From Alphaproteobacteria bacterium 46_93_T64 (GTDB lineage: Bacteria; Pseudomonadota; Alphaproteobacteria; Sneathiellales; Sneathiellaceae): a DNA stretch of 64,000 nucleotides. Position 1 is the first letter of the stretch; each line of letters starts with the position of its first letter. Where the stretch lies: positions 28,976 through 92,975 of the forward strand of contig MAAN01000015.1 of assembly GCA_002163135.1 (NCBI GenBank), in the 5' to 3' direction. Positions 26,860-36,287 of the stretch are shown piece after piece. A program made the translations under genes and the position numbers. The notes below the pieces were generated by a model. That model saw only the letters and a program-made list of their open reading frames with translations, was not told where the DNA came from and ran no database searches.

Positions 26860-27978
26860 ATGTTAATCGGTGTTCCAGCTGAGATTAAAACGCTTGAATC
26901 GCGTATCGGAATGACCCCGGGTGCAGTCCGCGAAGCAGTCGCGAACGGGCATGAAGTCGTTGTTCAAAAAGATGGTGGTTTAAAAATTGGCCTGACCAAT
27001 GAGGATTATATCGGTGCAGGTGCAAAAATTGCTGATACAGCAGAAGAAATTTTTGCCAGTGCCGAAATGATCGTAAAGGTGAAAGAGCCACAACCACATG
27101 AATGCAAAATGCTGCGTGAAGGGCAATTGCTGTTTACATATCTGCATTTAGCCCCAGATCCTGAACAAACGAAGGCTTTGCTTGAATCTGGTTGTACTGC
27201 GATCGCCTACGAAACTGTTACAAGCCCACGCGGTGGGTTGCCGCTTCTGGCACCAATGAGTGAAGTTGCCGGTCGTATGTCCATTCAGGCCGGCGCGCAT
27301 TGTCTTGAAATGCGTCAGGGCGGCGAAGGTGTCCTGCTTGGCGGCGTACCGGGAGTTCCTGCGGCGCAAGTCGTCGTTCTTGGTGGCGGCGTTGTCGGTA
27401 TTAACGCAGCGCGTATGGCGATGGGAATGGGAGCGAATGTAACTGTTCTCGATAATTCTCTTGGCCGTTTGGGAGAGCTTGATGGTCTATATGGTCCGCA
27501 ACTTAAAACTATATATTCCAACACCGATACTGTTGATGAGTATGTAACCAACGCGGACCTTGTTATTGGAGCTGTTTTGATCCCGGGTGCTGCTGCACCG
27601 AAACTTGTTAAGCGTGAGCATTTGGCGAGAATGAAAAATGGCTCTGTCGTGGTTGATGTGGCAATTGATCAGGGTGGTTGCTTTGAAACATCAAAAGCAA
27701 CAACGCATCTAGAGCCAACTTTCAACGTTGATGGTGTTGTTCATTACTGCGTGGCGAATATGCCGGGCGGCGTGGCACGGACATCAACTTTTGCACTTAA
27801 CAATGCGACACTGCCGTTCACAATTGCACTTGCTAACAAAGGTTACAAACAAGCGCTCGCAGATGATCCGTATTTGCTTGAAGGTTTGAACATACATGCT
27901 GGTCGTTTGACCAATAGTGCTGTTGCCCGTGATCTCGGACGTGATTTCATTTCCGCGACTGCTGCAATTGCTGCGTAA
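26860..27978 (+). CDS. ald: Alanine dehydrogenase
   Basis: NAD-dependent oxidative deamination of L-alanine to pyruvate and ammonia. The 372-residue protein has the family catalytic residues R15 (SRIGMTP), K75 (KVKEPQ) and H96 (TYLHLAPD), and the NAD loop [17 protein letters not shown] strong AGGAGAA site precedes the ATG. It is the second gene of the aminotransferase operon and is followed by a hairpin. Confidence 0.96.
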   Translation: MLIGVPAEIKTLESRIGMTPGAVREAVANGHEVVVQKDGGLKIGLTNEDYIGAGAKIADTAEEIFASAEMIVKVKEPQPHECKMLREGQLLFTYLHLAPDPEQTKALLESGCTAIAYETVTSPRGGLPLLAPMSEVAGRMSIQAGAHCLEMRQGGEGVLLGGVPGVPAAQVVVLGGGVVGINAARMAMGMGANVTVLDNSLGRLGELDGLYGPQLKTIYSNTDTVDEYVTNADLVIGAVLIPGAAAPKLVKREHLARMKNGSVVVDVAIDQGGCFETSKATTHLEPTFNVDGVVHYCVANMPGGVARTSTFALNNATLPFTIALANKGYKQALADDPYLLEGLNIHAGRLTNSAVARDLGRDFISATAAIAA

Positions 27979-27991
27979 TAACCAGATTGAT

Positions 27992-28026
27992 GAAATCGGG
28001 CGGCGTCAAAACTCGCCCGATTTCCA
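27992..28026. terminator. Hairpin terminator between ald and the nitronate monooxygenase gene
   Basis: An 11-bp perfect stem GAAATCGGGCG/CGCCCGATTTC with an 11-base loop sits between two convergent genes. The T-run is short, so efficiency is uncertain. Confidence 0.65.
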
Positions 28027-28038
28027 TTAGATTAGAAC

Positions 28039-28923
28039 CTATGCGCCAAGCTTTGCCAATACGCCAGCAGCAGGCAAAATTTGATCGATCTGACCAACAC
28101 CCTGTCCCGCGTACACTTTGAGGCCAGATGCTTTTTGGGGGCTGTCAATTCGTTTTGCACCACCGGAGACAAACTGATGGATACCTTTTTTCTTTGGTAG
28201 AATGACCCGGTAAGGTGTTCCGACAGGCCATCCGTAAGAATAAAAATGTCCGTGAACGGTATCGTCAGTACCAGCCTCTACCAATCGTTGTTTATAGATG
28301 TCATGGGCAAGCGATTCAGGCGTGGCAACGAAACTCGTTCCGACCCAAACACCTTGCGCACCAAGTTTCATGGCAGCTTTTACGCCCTCTGACGTCGCTA
28401 TGCCGCCTGCAGCAAGTACGGGCACCGGACCAACAGCTTTTATGATGGCAGGTAAAAGTGCCATGACACCAATGTTGCCCCTTACATGCCCTCCCGCTTC
28501 AATGCCCTGTGCGATAATGATGTCAGCGCCATCTTGCGCGGCTTTCTTTGCGTCTTTGACAGAGCCAACCTGAACCATTGTTGAAATGCCCGCTGCCTTT
28601 GCCCGCGGGATTACAGATGAGAAATCTCCCCAAAACAGAGACAGGACTTTCGGTTTTTCTTCCAAGACAACAGAGAGTTGAGCTTCAAAACCATTGGGTC
28701 CAGGTCCCATGGGCACAAGATTAATCCCGAACGGATTATCAGTGAGGCTGCGTGTTTCCTTGATCCAGCTACGGATGTCTTCGGCTGCCATGCGAATGCC
28801 CCCTAAGTGACCCAGGCCCCCTGCATTGCTGACTGCCGCGGTTAGTTCCGGCCCTGCTATGCCTCCCATACCAGCTTGGAAGATCGTATTTTCAACACCG
28901 CATAAGGTCTGCAAGTTCGACAT
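28039..28923 (-). CDS. Nitronate monooxygenase family protein (2-nitropropane dioxygenase-like)
   Basis: A 294-residue FMN TIM-barrel protein. IIAQGIEAGGHVRGN carries the conserved His, PVLAAGGIATSEGV the FMN-phosphate loop, and QAGMGGIAGPELTAAVSNAG the N-terminal signature. Family members oxidise nitronates such as propionate-3-nitronate, but some act as enoyl reductases, so the substrate is not certain. It is divergent from a LysR gene that likely regulates it. Confidence 0.87.
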   Translation of the reverse strand: MSNLQTLCGVENTIFQAGMGGIAGPELTAAVSNAGGLGHLGGIRMAAEDIRSWIKETRSLTDNPFGINLVPMGPGPNGFEAQLSVVLEEKPKVLSLFWGDFSSVIPRAKAAGISTMVQVGSVKDAKKAAQDGADIIIAQGIEAGGHVRGNIGVMALLPAIIKAVGPVPVLAAGGIATSEGVKAAMKLGAQGVWVGTSFVATPESLAHDIYKQRLVEAGTDDTVHGHFYSYGWPVGTPYRVILPKKKGIHQFVSGGAKRIDSPQKASGLKVYAGQGVGQIDQILPAAGVLAKLGA

Positions 28924-29013
28924 GTTTCGTATCCCAAGTAGGCTTCGGTAAAGTGAATTAAGAGATTGCCATGATATTAGTCACTAATATATATTAATAA
29001 TAATGAATTATTT

Positions 29014-29028
29014 TGATATTTCATATCA
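29014..29028. promoter_or_regulatory. TGATAT-TTC-ATATCA palindrome, candidate LysR site
   Basis: A perfect 6-bp inverted repeat with a three-base spacer lies in the 120-base gap between the divergent nitronate monooxygenase and LysR genes. The AT-rich dyad fits a LysR-type box. Confidence 0.42.
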
Positions 29029-29043
29029 TGAATTGAGATGTAA

Positions 29044-29919
29044 ATGACAATCATTGATTTAAACGCGCTTGAAATTTTTAGTGCAGTTGTAAGTGAAGGA
29101 AGTGTATCAAAGGCTGCTGTGAAGCTTAATCGGGTGCAAAGCAATATCAGTACTCGAATTAAGCAGTTAGAAGAGCAATTGAATAAAAAACTCTTCCATC
29201 GTCACAATCGAAAACTAACTCTGACTGCTGATGGTGAACTCCTGCTAACCTATGCCGATAAGTTGATCACTTTAAGCCTTGAAGCCAGTGAGGCGTTAAG
29301 TGAAGACACCCCCAAAGGGGTGTTTAGAATTGGCGCGATGGAGAGTACCGCCGCCGCTAGACTTCCAGAATTGCTTCGGAAATATAACGCAGCCTATCCA
29401 AATGTTCAGATTGAACTGGTGACCGATACAGCGGGCGGCTTGATCCAGCGTTTGAAGAAAAGTGAAATTGAAGTTGCCTTTGTTGCGGAGCCAATTTTTG
29501 GTGAAGATCTGCAGACGCAAGCTGTATTTGAAGAAGAACTGGTTCTCATCGTTCCAAGTTCTTTTTCCAAGGTCAGTAAATTTAAAGATCTCGACGGCAA
29601 GCCACTCATTGCTTTTGAACAGGGGTGTGCTTATAGGCGGTACCTCGAAAGCTGGCTATTTGATGAGGCTGTGGTTCCGGGTAGTATTTTTTCTGTCAGT
29701 TCTTATTTAGCGATTTTTGCATGTGTCGCAGCAGGAACGGGATTTGCTGTGGCACCAAAGTCTGTGTTAGATATCGTCGATACAAGTAGTCAATTTCAAC
29801 AAATTCCGATGCCAAATCAGCTGTCACATATTAAGACAATGTTGGTGAATAGAAAGGGTTATGGGTCCAAAAAATTGGACAGCCTTAAGGAGTTTTTGCC
29901 AAATTTTACCACGACTTGA
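29044..29919 (+). CDS. LysR family transcriptional regulator
   Basis: A 291-residue LysR protein: N-terminal winged helix (LEIFSAVVSEGSVSKAAVKL, then VQSNISTRIKQLEEQL) and a two-lobed ligand domain. It is divergent from the nitronate monooxygenase, the usual arrangement for a LysR and its target. The ligand is unknown. The 98 bases before the next gene hold no obvious terminator. Confidence 0.92.
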   Translation: MTIIDLNALEIFSAVVSEGSVSKAAVKLNRVQSNISTRIKQLEEQLNKKLFHRHNRKLTLTADGELLLTYADKLITLSLEASEALSEDTPKGVFRIGAMESTAAARLPELLRKYNAAYPNVQIELVTDTAGGLIQRLKKSEIEVAFVAEPIFGEDLQTQAVFEEELVLIVPSSFSKVSKFKDLDGKPLIAFEQGCAYRRYLESWLFDEAVVPGSIFSVSSYLAIFACVAAGTGFAVAPKSVLDIVDTSSQFQQIPMPNQLSHIKTMLVNRKGYGSKKLDSLKEFLPNFTTT

Positions 29920-30017
29920 TATTGTATTAACTTTTTCATCACTGTTCTATGGAATAACTAGTAGCCGCGAGTAGCGTATCCAATAGTTTTCAATAACTTT
30001 TATATTTGGAGCGTTCT

Positions 30018-31205
30018 ATGCACAAGCTACTCTCACTGGCCTTGGTTGTGACCATTGTATCATTGCTACTATCCGCTCGGATCTCGAGTGCCACACCGAT
30101 TTATATCGGCTTGGATGCTGATATGTCCTCTAGCGCCTCTCTTTCAGGGATTTCTATACAACGTGGTGCTTTGATTGCGATTGATGAAATTAACAAAAGT
30201 GGGGGTGTGTTAGGCCGCCCGCTTGAACTCTTAACAAAAGATCATCGCGGAAATCCAGCCCGAGGAAAAGACAATATTGAGGATCTCGCCGAACGTTCAG
30301 ATCTTGTCGCAATTATCGGTGGTTTGCATACTCCAGTTGCTATGGCTGAGTTAGAAACTATTCATAATGAAGAAGTAATTTACCTTGGGGCGTGGGCCGC
30401 GGGCACGCCAGTTGTAAAAAATAATTTTGATCCAAATTTCGTTTTTCGTGTATCGGTGCGCGACGAATTCGCAAGTGAATTTTTGTTAAATCAGGCGAAA
30501 ATGAATGGCTATGTCTCTCCTTGTCTGCTCTTGGAAAATACGGGATGGGGAAGGTCAAACAAAAAAGGGTTTGATCAAGCTGCACAAAAGTTATCCATGA
30601 AAATTGAGGATACCCAGTGGTTTAACTGGGGTGTGAAAGATTTATCTTCTGAACTGATCAGATTTAATAACTCGCGGTGCGATGTTGTCATGATGGTCGC
30701 AAATGCGAAGGAAGGTGGGGTCGCAGTCAATTCAATGCTTAATCTGCCAACAGACAATAGACTACCCATAATTTCTCACTGGGGTATCACTGGCGGAGAT
30801 TTTCCGTCGATTGTTGGTCGAGATTTTGCTGAACTGAATTTGTCATTTTTACAAACCTATTCTTTTTTCAAGCCATCGTCTGAGAAAATGGCTATCAAAT
30901 TTTTAGACGGATATTTTCAAAAATTTGCGACGTCAAAACAATTGAAGGACATTGTCGCACCTGTCGGTAGTGCACACGCATACGATCTGGTCCATTTGCT
31001 CACTCATGCCATTCGTCGGGCTGGCGTCACTGATCGCTTGGTTGTTCGTGAGGCGCTCGAGAATATGGAGCGGTATGAGGGATTGGTTCGGACATATGAT
31101 CCGGCCTTCACGAAACAGCGTCATGATGCGTTGGATATCAGTGATTTCTCTTTAGCAAGGTTCAATGCAGCGGGCGTCATTATTCCTGTGGAAGGGGCAA
31201 AGTGA
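30018..31205 (+). CDS. Type I periplasmic binding protein (LivJ-like), putative sensor partner
   Basis: A 395-residue protein with a signal peptide (cleavage near ARISSATP) and the branched-chain-amino-acid binding protein fold: [11 protein letters not shown], then [20 protein letters not shown] and [17 protein letters not shown] at 30018 has GGAG six bases upstream. No ABC permease or ATPase is adjacent; instead its stop overlaps the start of a hybrid histidine kinase gene (GTGA, 31202-31205). The likely role is to present a small ligand to the kinase, as LuxP does for LuxQ or TorT for TorS. The ligand is unknown. Confidence 0.85.
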   Translation: MHKLLSLALVVTIVSLLLSARISSATPIYIGLDADMSSSASLSGISIQRGALIAIDEINKSGGVLGRPLELLTKDHRGNPARGKDNIEDLAERSDLVAIIGGLHTPVAMAELETIHNEEVIYLGAWAAGTPVVKNNFDPNFVFRVSVRDEFASEFLLNQAKMNGYVSPCLLLENTGWGRSNKKGFDQAAQKLSMKIEDTQWFNWGVKDLSSELIRFNNSRCDVVMMVANAKEGGVAVNSMLNLPTDNRLPIISHWGITGGDFPSIVGRDFAELNLSFLQTYSFFKPSSEKMAIKFLDGYFQKFATSKQLKDIVAPVGSAHAYDLVHLLTHAIRRAGVTDRLVVREALENMERYEGLVRTYDPAFTKQRHDALDISDFSLARFNAAGVIIPVEGAK

Positions 31206-34200
31206 CTAAAAGGGTTCCTCAAAGGGAGCCAGGAAGACCTTCTCGCTCTCTTTCCAGTTACTTAAATATAAGTGTAATTTTACCTGCCGCAATTGTAGTT
31301 GCTATTGCGTCAATTTCATCTGCATTTTTTGTACGAGATAAAATGAAGGATGAGGTGACAGAGCAACTTTCTCGGCAAGTTGTCCATTCAACTGAGATTT
31401 TGACACTACGATTGAATTTGCTCGCTCAATCCGTACAGGCTGTTGCTGCTAACGATATTGTCGTCAATGGGATAATTGACGATGAAAACAGGCAAGGATA
31501 TTTGCCAACATTTTTCAGGTCACTTCGCCTGTTGGATTCCCAAAGCGGAACAATTTTTCTCACGGATTACAAAGGTAGAATTGTCGTTCAAAGCAATGAG
31601 CAGACATCAGAATTTTTTTTAGATACTGAAAAATGGTTGCCCTCCGTCATGAACGGGAAGCAAATATTCGAAATCAGTGAGCACGGATTAATGGTCGCTG
31701 TCCCCGTGATATATAACGACCTGACTGAGGGTGCCGTGGTTGCTCAATACCGGCCAACGGGACTGAAGGATATTTTCAATTTACCTTCATTAACGGAACT
31801 AAATGCAATTGTAAGTCATCCGGGGCATCAAATACTGTTCTCCACCGTTCCTAATCTTGCTAGAAAAGCCGAAAATCATTATGCAAAACTGAAAGAGAAT
31901 TGGCTTGTGGTTAGTCAGGAAATCAAAGGCTTTGAAAATCTTGAAGTAATTGTTGGTACGAGAAAAGAGGAGGCCTTTGCCCTTAGTAGGCAAACTGCGC
32001 AGATTTTCATATTATCTTCATTGCTGTCCATTTTGGTTTTATTGTTTGCGGCTAATATGATTTTGAAATTTGTCACCAATCCAATCAAGGCTTTGATCGA
32101 TACAACGAACAATATTGGCAGTAGAGAATCTTCTAATGAAAGGGCGCAAATTTCCGGATCTCGGGAATTTCAAGATCTCGCGTCGACGTTTAATAAAATG
32201 GTTGATCGTATAGAAAGTACGACCTTATCATTAGAAGAAGAGGTGTCTCAATCGCGGCTACTGGGTGACAAACTAGCGATTAATCAGCGGAGCCTTGTAA
32301 GAGCGCAAAGAGTTGCCAAAATTGGGTATTGGAATTGGAATCTCCGAACCATGGAGGAAGAATGGTCTCCGCATTTGTACAAAATTTACGGCATAGATGA
32401 CACCTGTAAGCCAGATTTTGAACTGTTTAAACGCTGCGTACATCCAGATGATGTCGACAGAGTAATTGCGACGCAGATTAAACATGTAGCGAATGGGGAG
32501 TCGTTCACTTCCGAATACAGGCTTGTTCATTCTAATGGAAATGTTCTGGATGTTATTTGCTTTGCTGATATGGAAAAAAATGAAGACGGCGAAGTTGAAT
32601 TTGTAGCCGGCATCATTCAGGACATTACGCAGCTTAGAAAAGCCGAGCGCAAACTAAAAAAATCACTGGATCAACTTCACGGCACGAACGAGACGCTGGA
32701 AAAACGAATACTAGATCGGACGGAGGAGTTAAGCGTTCAGAAGGAAAAGGCTGAAAATGCCAATCAGGCAAAAAGTGAATTTTTGGCGTCTATGAGCCAT
32801 GAAATTCGAACGCCAATGACCGGTGTCATCGGTTTCGCAGATATGTTGCTTGAAGACAATCTGTCTGACGAAAGCCGGGATAAAGTCTTTCATATAAAGG
32901 ATGCGACTAAATCTCTGCTCAGTATCATCAACGATATTCTTGATATGTCGAAAATGGACGCTGGCAAGATGGAGCTGGAGAAACTGGATTTCCATCTACC
33001 TTCCTTAATACAACGAGTTATTCAATTGTTTGAAGACAAGTTAAAGAGAATTGGAAACGTCCATATTGATTGGAAACTTGATGAAGATGTCCCTCATGAA
33101 ATAAATGCGGACCCTACTCGTTTAAGGCAAATTATGGTAAATTTGGTGGGAAATGCAGTCAAGTTTACGCATCACGGACATATCCAAATTAAGGTCGAGA
33201 TAGCTGCAAAAGATGATGGACGTGAAATGCTTCATTTTATTGTGAGTGATGACGGTATTGGAATGTCTGAAGACATTCTTGAGTCAATTTTTACCGATTT
33301 CAGTCAAGCTGATGCCTCCATAAGCCGAAAATACCAGGGCACCGGGTTGGGACTTGCCATATGCAAAAAACTTACTGAATTGAGTGGCGGTGAAATCGGG
33401 GTATCAAGTGAACCGGGTAGGGGAAGCAAATTTGCGTTCACTATTCCTTACGTAAAAGCAAAAACATCGGTCTCACCAGATAATAAGGTTATCTCTTCAG
33501 ACGAATATAAAACGACTCGGTTCTTAAAAATCCTGGTGGCTGAAGACAATCAGGTGAACCAGATGATTATTGCTAATGTGATTGAGACGTATGGGCACAA
33601 TCATAAAATCGCTGAGAATGGAGCCGAGGCTGTAAAAGCACTAAAGGTTGAAGATTTCGATCTGATTTTGATGGATGTCCGAATGCCTGAAATGAGCGGT
33701 CCTGATGCGACTAGAGTTATCAGGCAAATGGAATCTAAAAAATCGACTATCCCGATTATAGCGCTGACCGCAGATGCAATGGCAGGGCAACGACAAAGTT
33801 ATTTCGATGCCGGAATGAATGAATGTGTGACGAAACCGTTTGAACGCGCGGATCTGTTGCTCGCGATAAATAAAGTGCTAGACGAGAAAATACATGTTCC
33901 AGTTTCCAAGGCCTTGGAGAGTGAAATAAGTGCACTGGTTGTGCCCGATGGCTCAACACCAGAACCGATATTTAGAGAAGAAATTCCTATAGGCGATGAA
34001 AAGGAAATGCAAAACTTTGAAGCCTCGATCGGTACAGAATTGCTCGATACAATTTTGGAAACAGCATCGGAAAGTCACGCAAAACTTCTTGATGAATTGC
34101 GAGCGGGTGTTTCGCAATCTGATGTATCCGTCGTCCATTCGGCGGCACACACGATAAAAGGGGCATCTGCGTCTCTATTCGGGATGCGTCTTGCTGAACT

Positions 34201-34324
34201 AGCCCATGAAATTCAGGAGAATGCTGAAGACATCGAACAAATTCGAGATATGCTTCCGCAGATCGAAAGAGCCACCCGCGACACTATTGCATGGTGGGAT
34301 GCTAAGAGACTGCAAAAAGGCTAG
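31202..34324 (+). CDS. Hybrid sensor histidine kinase with PAS, receiver and HPt domains
   Basis: A 1040-residue inner-membrane kinase with a GTG start that overlaps the binding-protein gene. Domain order: membrane helix (about 22-45), periplasmic Cache-like region (about 46-260), second helix (about 265-290), HAMP, PAS with its C-terminal extension (about 365-480), coiled coil, HisKA with phospho-His 533 in MSHEIRTPM, HATPase ([18 protein letters not shown]), receiver with D825 in [11 protein letters not shown], and HPt with H983 in [12 protein letters not shown]. This is a complete His-Asp-His relay with no output domain, so a separate response regulator must exist. None is adjacent. Confidence 0.94.
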   Translation: MTKRVPQREPGRPSRSLSSYLNISVILPAAIVVAIASISSAFFVRDKMKDEVTEQLSRQVVHSTEILTLRLNLLAQSVQAVAANDIVVNGIIDDENRQGYLPTFFRSLRLLDSQSGTIFLTDYKGRIVVQSNEQTSEFFLDTEKWLPSVMNGKQIFEISEHGLMVAVPVIYNDLTEGAVVAQYRPTGLKDIFNLPSLTELNAIVSHPGHQILFSTVPNLARKAENHYAKLKENWLVVSQEIKGFENLEVIVGTRKEEAFALSRQTAQIFILSSLLSILVLLFAANMILKFVTNPIKALIDTTNNIGSRESSNERAQISGSREFQDLASTFNKMVDRIESTTLSLEEEVSQSRLLGDKLAINQRSLVRAQRVAKIGYWNWNLRTMEEEWSPHLYKIYGIDDTCKPDFELFKRCVHPDDVDRVIATQIKHVANGESFTSEYRLVHSNGNVLDVICFADMEKNEDGEVEFVAGIIQDITQLRKAERKLKKSLDQLHGTNETLEKRILDRTEELSVQKEKAENANQAKSEFLASMSHEIRTPMTGVIGFADMLLEDNLSDESRDKVFHIKDATKSLLSIINDILDMSKMDAGKMELEKLDFHLPSLIQRVIQLFEDKLKRIGNVHIDWKLDEDVPHEINADPTRLRQIMVNLVGNAVKFTHHGHIQIKVEIAAKDDGREMLHFIVSDDGIGMSEDILESIFTDFSQADASISRKYQGTGLGLAICKKLTELSGGEIGVSSEPGRGSKFAFTIPYVKAKTSVSPDNKVISSDEYKTTRFLKILVAEDNQVNQMIIANVIETYGHNHKIAENGAEAVKALKVEDFDLILMDVRMPEMSGPDATRVIRQMESKKSTIPIIALTADAMAGQRQSYFDAGMNECVTKPFERADLLLAINKVLDEKIHVPVSKALESEISALVVPDGSTPEPIFREEIPIGDEKEMQNFEASIGTELLDTILETASESHAKLLDELRAGVSQSDVSVVHSAAHTIKGASASLFGMRLAELAHEIQENAEDIEQIRDMLPQIERATRDTIAWWDAKRLQKG

Positions 34325-34325
34325 A

Positions 34326-36278
34326 TCAGGTCTGTGGCTGGCTGTATTTCGTTTGCTGATTGAGCCAATTTACCAAAGGGACTAATTGATCTGTATAGTT
34401 ATGCCACCGCCCGATCTCTTGACTGTTCAAATGTTCTGGAACCCAATTTTCAGAAAATTCGAGATCGCAATATTTAAACAGTTTTTCGGTTGCTTTTTCA
34501 GGGTTTTGAACCAAACTTTCGTAGGTTTGAGAAAGTATTCTGTCCCCATACAGTTGGCCCCAATGGGCTAGCATTCTGTTATAATCAGCAAAAAATGCGG
34601 CTGCATCTCTCAAGTCATATGAATAGGAGTTTGCATGCTTGTAGCGCTGGAAATAGGCATATAGGCAATTGTCGAGTAGATGTCGCTGGCACGTAATGAT
34701 TTTTACCTTCGGCAGTGCCTTAAACATAAGGCCTATATACGGAAAATTCGCCGGCATAGTATCAATGAAATAACGGGCTCCATTTGCTTCCTTCTTTATT
34801 GCGTCAATATATTTTTCCCCGATCAATTGTATTTGACGGGCTGTTAGATGATCAATGAACGCGGGAAAAGGTTGCGTCAGGCCCAATTCGCCACGAGTTG
34901 ATTTGACCGTGTCCTGCCAATCATGGCGTTCTCCTCCGGCGTATACATCAGGGTGATTTGCGAGGATGGATTCAGTCAAAGTCTTACCCGATCGCGTCAT
35001 TCCGATAATGAAAATTGGTATGGGATCGTCCGCGTTCTTTCCGGTTGCGCAAATTGCAGGTTTAGCAAAGGAGGAAATAACAGACGCAATCGCATGATAA
35101 TGACGCGCACGGTCAAATTTTTCGTTCTCTGCCAGTATCCTATTTCCCAACTGAGTATACTTGTAGGCCTCTTTGTAAAGCCCCAATTCATCATGTGTTT
35201 TACCAAGTGTGAACAGTAGATTAGTTTTGGTCTCTTTTGGTAATCGGTCACTGGAAAGATAACCAATTAAGCGTTTTAACTCTGGATGATCCGGTGAAAG
35301 CTCCAAAGCCTGCACCCGGTTTATATATGCTTCATCAAAATCAGGTTCCAACTCAATTGCTCTATTAAAGTGGTGTAAGGCGTCTTCTTTTCGTTCTAGG
35401 TCAATAAGGGCATTACCTAGATTGTTATGAGCCTTCGCATTTGTCTCATCCAGTTCGAGAGAAATAGAATAGTGGTCGGCCGCAATTTCAGGCTTCTCCT
35501 GATTTTTGAATAGAATACCAAAGCTGTTATGAACCTCACTTTTTTTGTGCGCGAGTTTCAGCGCTTCTTGAAGTGCATTTTCAGCGTCTTTGAACTTAAG
35601 TTGATCTGTGAGCTGATTTCCGAGTGTAAACCAGATCTCGAAATCATTTGGAGCCAGCTTGCTTGCTTGTTTAAGCAGTTTTATTGCTTGTTTGACGTCG
35701 CCTGATTGGGCAAGCAATTGGGAGTGGAGTTTGTGGAGATCAATATCTTTGGGGTTTATTTGCGAGCCCTCTTCTAATTGTATTATCGCTTCTGAAATGT
35801 CACCAGTCTCCGAAAGAATCTTTGCCAATGCCATCCTTGCCTGAGTGTAAGCAGGGTCCAGTGTTAGCGCGTGTTCAAATTCAATGATAGCGGAGCTAGA
35901 TTGTCCATTTCCAAGAAGAGCTTTTCCGAGATTAGTACGTGGGGTTGCTTCAAGAGGTAAAAGTTTCACCAGATTTTCATACTGATGAATAGCGTCTTCA
36001 AACATATTAGTCTCACGCAGGATGTTCCCGAGATTGTTAAGTGCATTGGTGTTTTCTGGAGAAATTTTTAGGGCTGTCCGGAAGCAAGTTTCTGCATTTT
36101 GAAGGTCCAATTCATTTGCGTGGACCATTCCCATGGCGTCGAGTAAGTGCGGACTGTTCGGGGACTGTTGGAGTGCTTTTTTGCACGCGGTTGTCGCCTT
36201 AGCAGTATTACCTGCCCTTAATAACGTGTAGATCGAGTTTGCAATTTTCGCGTTATTAAGGACAGAGCTTTCCGTCAT
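34326..36278 (-). CDS. TPR-sulfotransferase fusion protein
   Basis: A 650-residue protein with about ten TPR repeats (residues 10-340, for example NTNALNNLGNILRETNMFED) and a C-terminal sulfotransferase domain of the Sulfotransfer_3 type. The PAPS 5'-phosphosulfate loop is visible as IFIIGMTRSGKTLTESIL near residue 425. No signal peptide or membrane helix is seen, so it is cytoplasmic. It starts nine bases after the RTX-like gene stop, which makes one transcription unit. TPR-sulfotransferases are thought to sulfate proteins or glycans, and the neighbouring secreted protein is the obvious candidate partner, though this is inferred. Confidence 0.85.
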   Translation of the reverse strand: MTESSVLNNAKIANSIYTLLRAGNTAKATTACKKALQQSPNSPHLLDAMGMVHANELDLQNAETCFRTALKISPENTNALNNLGNILRETNMFEDAIHQYENLVKLLPLEATPRTNLGKALLGNGQSSSAIIEFEHALTLDPAYTQARMALAKILSETGDISEAIIQLEEGSQINPKDIDLHKLHSQLLAQSGDVKQAIKLLKQASKLAPNDFEIWFTLGNQLTDQLKFKDAENALQEALKLAHKKSEVHNSFGILFKNQEKPEIAADHYSISLELDETNAKAHNNLGNALIDLERKEDALHHFNRAIELEPDFDEAYINRVQALELSPDHPELKRLIGYLSSDRLPKETKTNLLFTLGKTHDELGLYKEAYKYTQLGNRILAENEKFDRARHYHAIASVISSFAKPAICATGKNADDPIPIFIIGMTRSGKTLTESILANHPDVYAGGERHDWQDTVKSTRGELGLTQPFPAFIDHLTARQIQLIGEKYIDAIKKEANGARYFIDTMPANFPYIGLMFKALPKVKIITCQRHLLDNCLYAYFQRYKHANSYSYDLRDAAAFFADYNRMLAHWGQLYGDRILSQTYESLVQNPEKATEKLFKYCDLEFSENWVPEHLNSQEIGRWHNYTDQLVPLVNWLNQQTKYSQPQT

Positions 36279-36287
36279 TTGTGTTCC

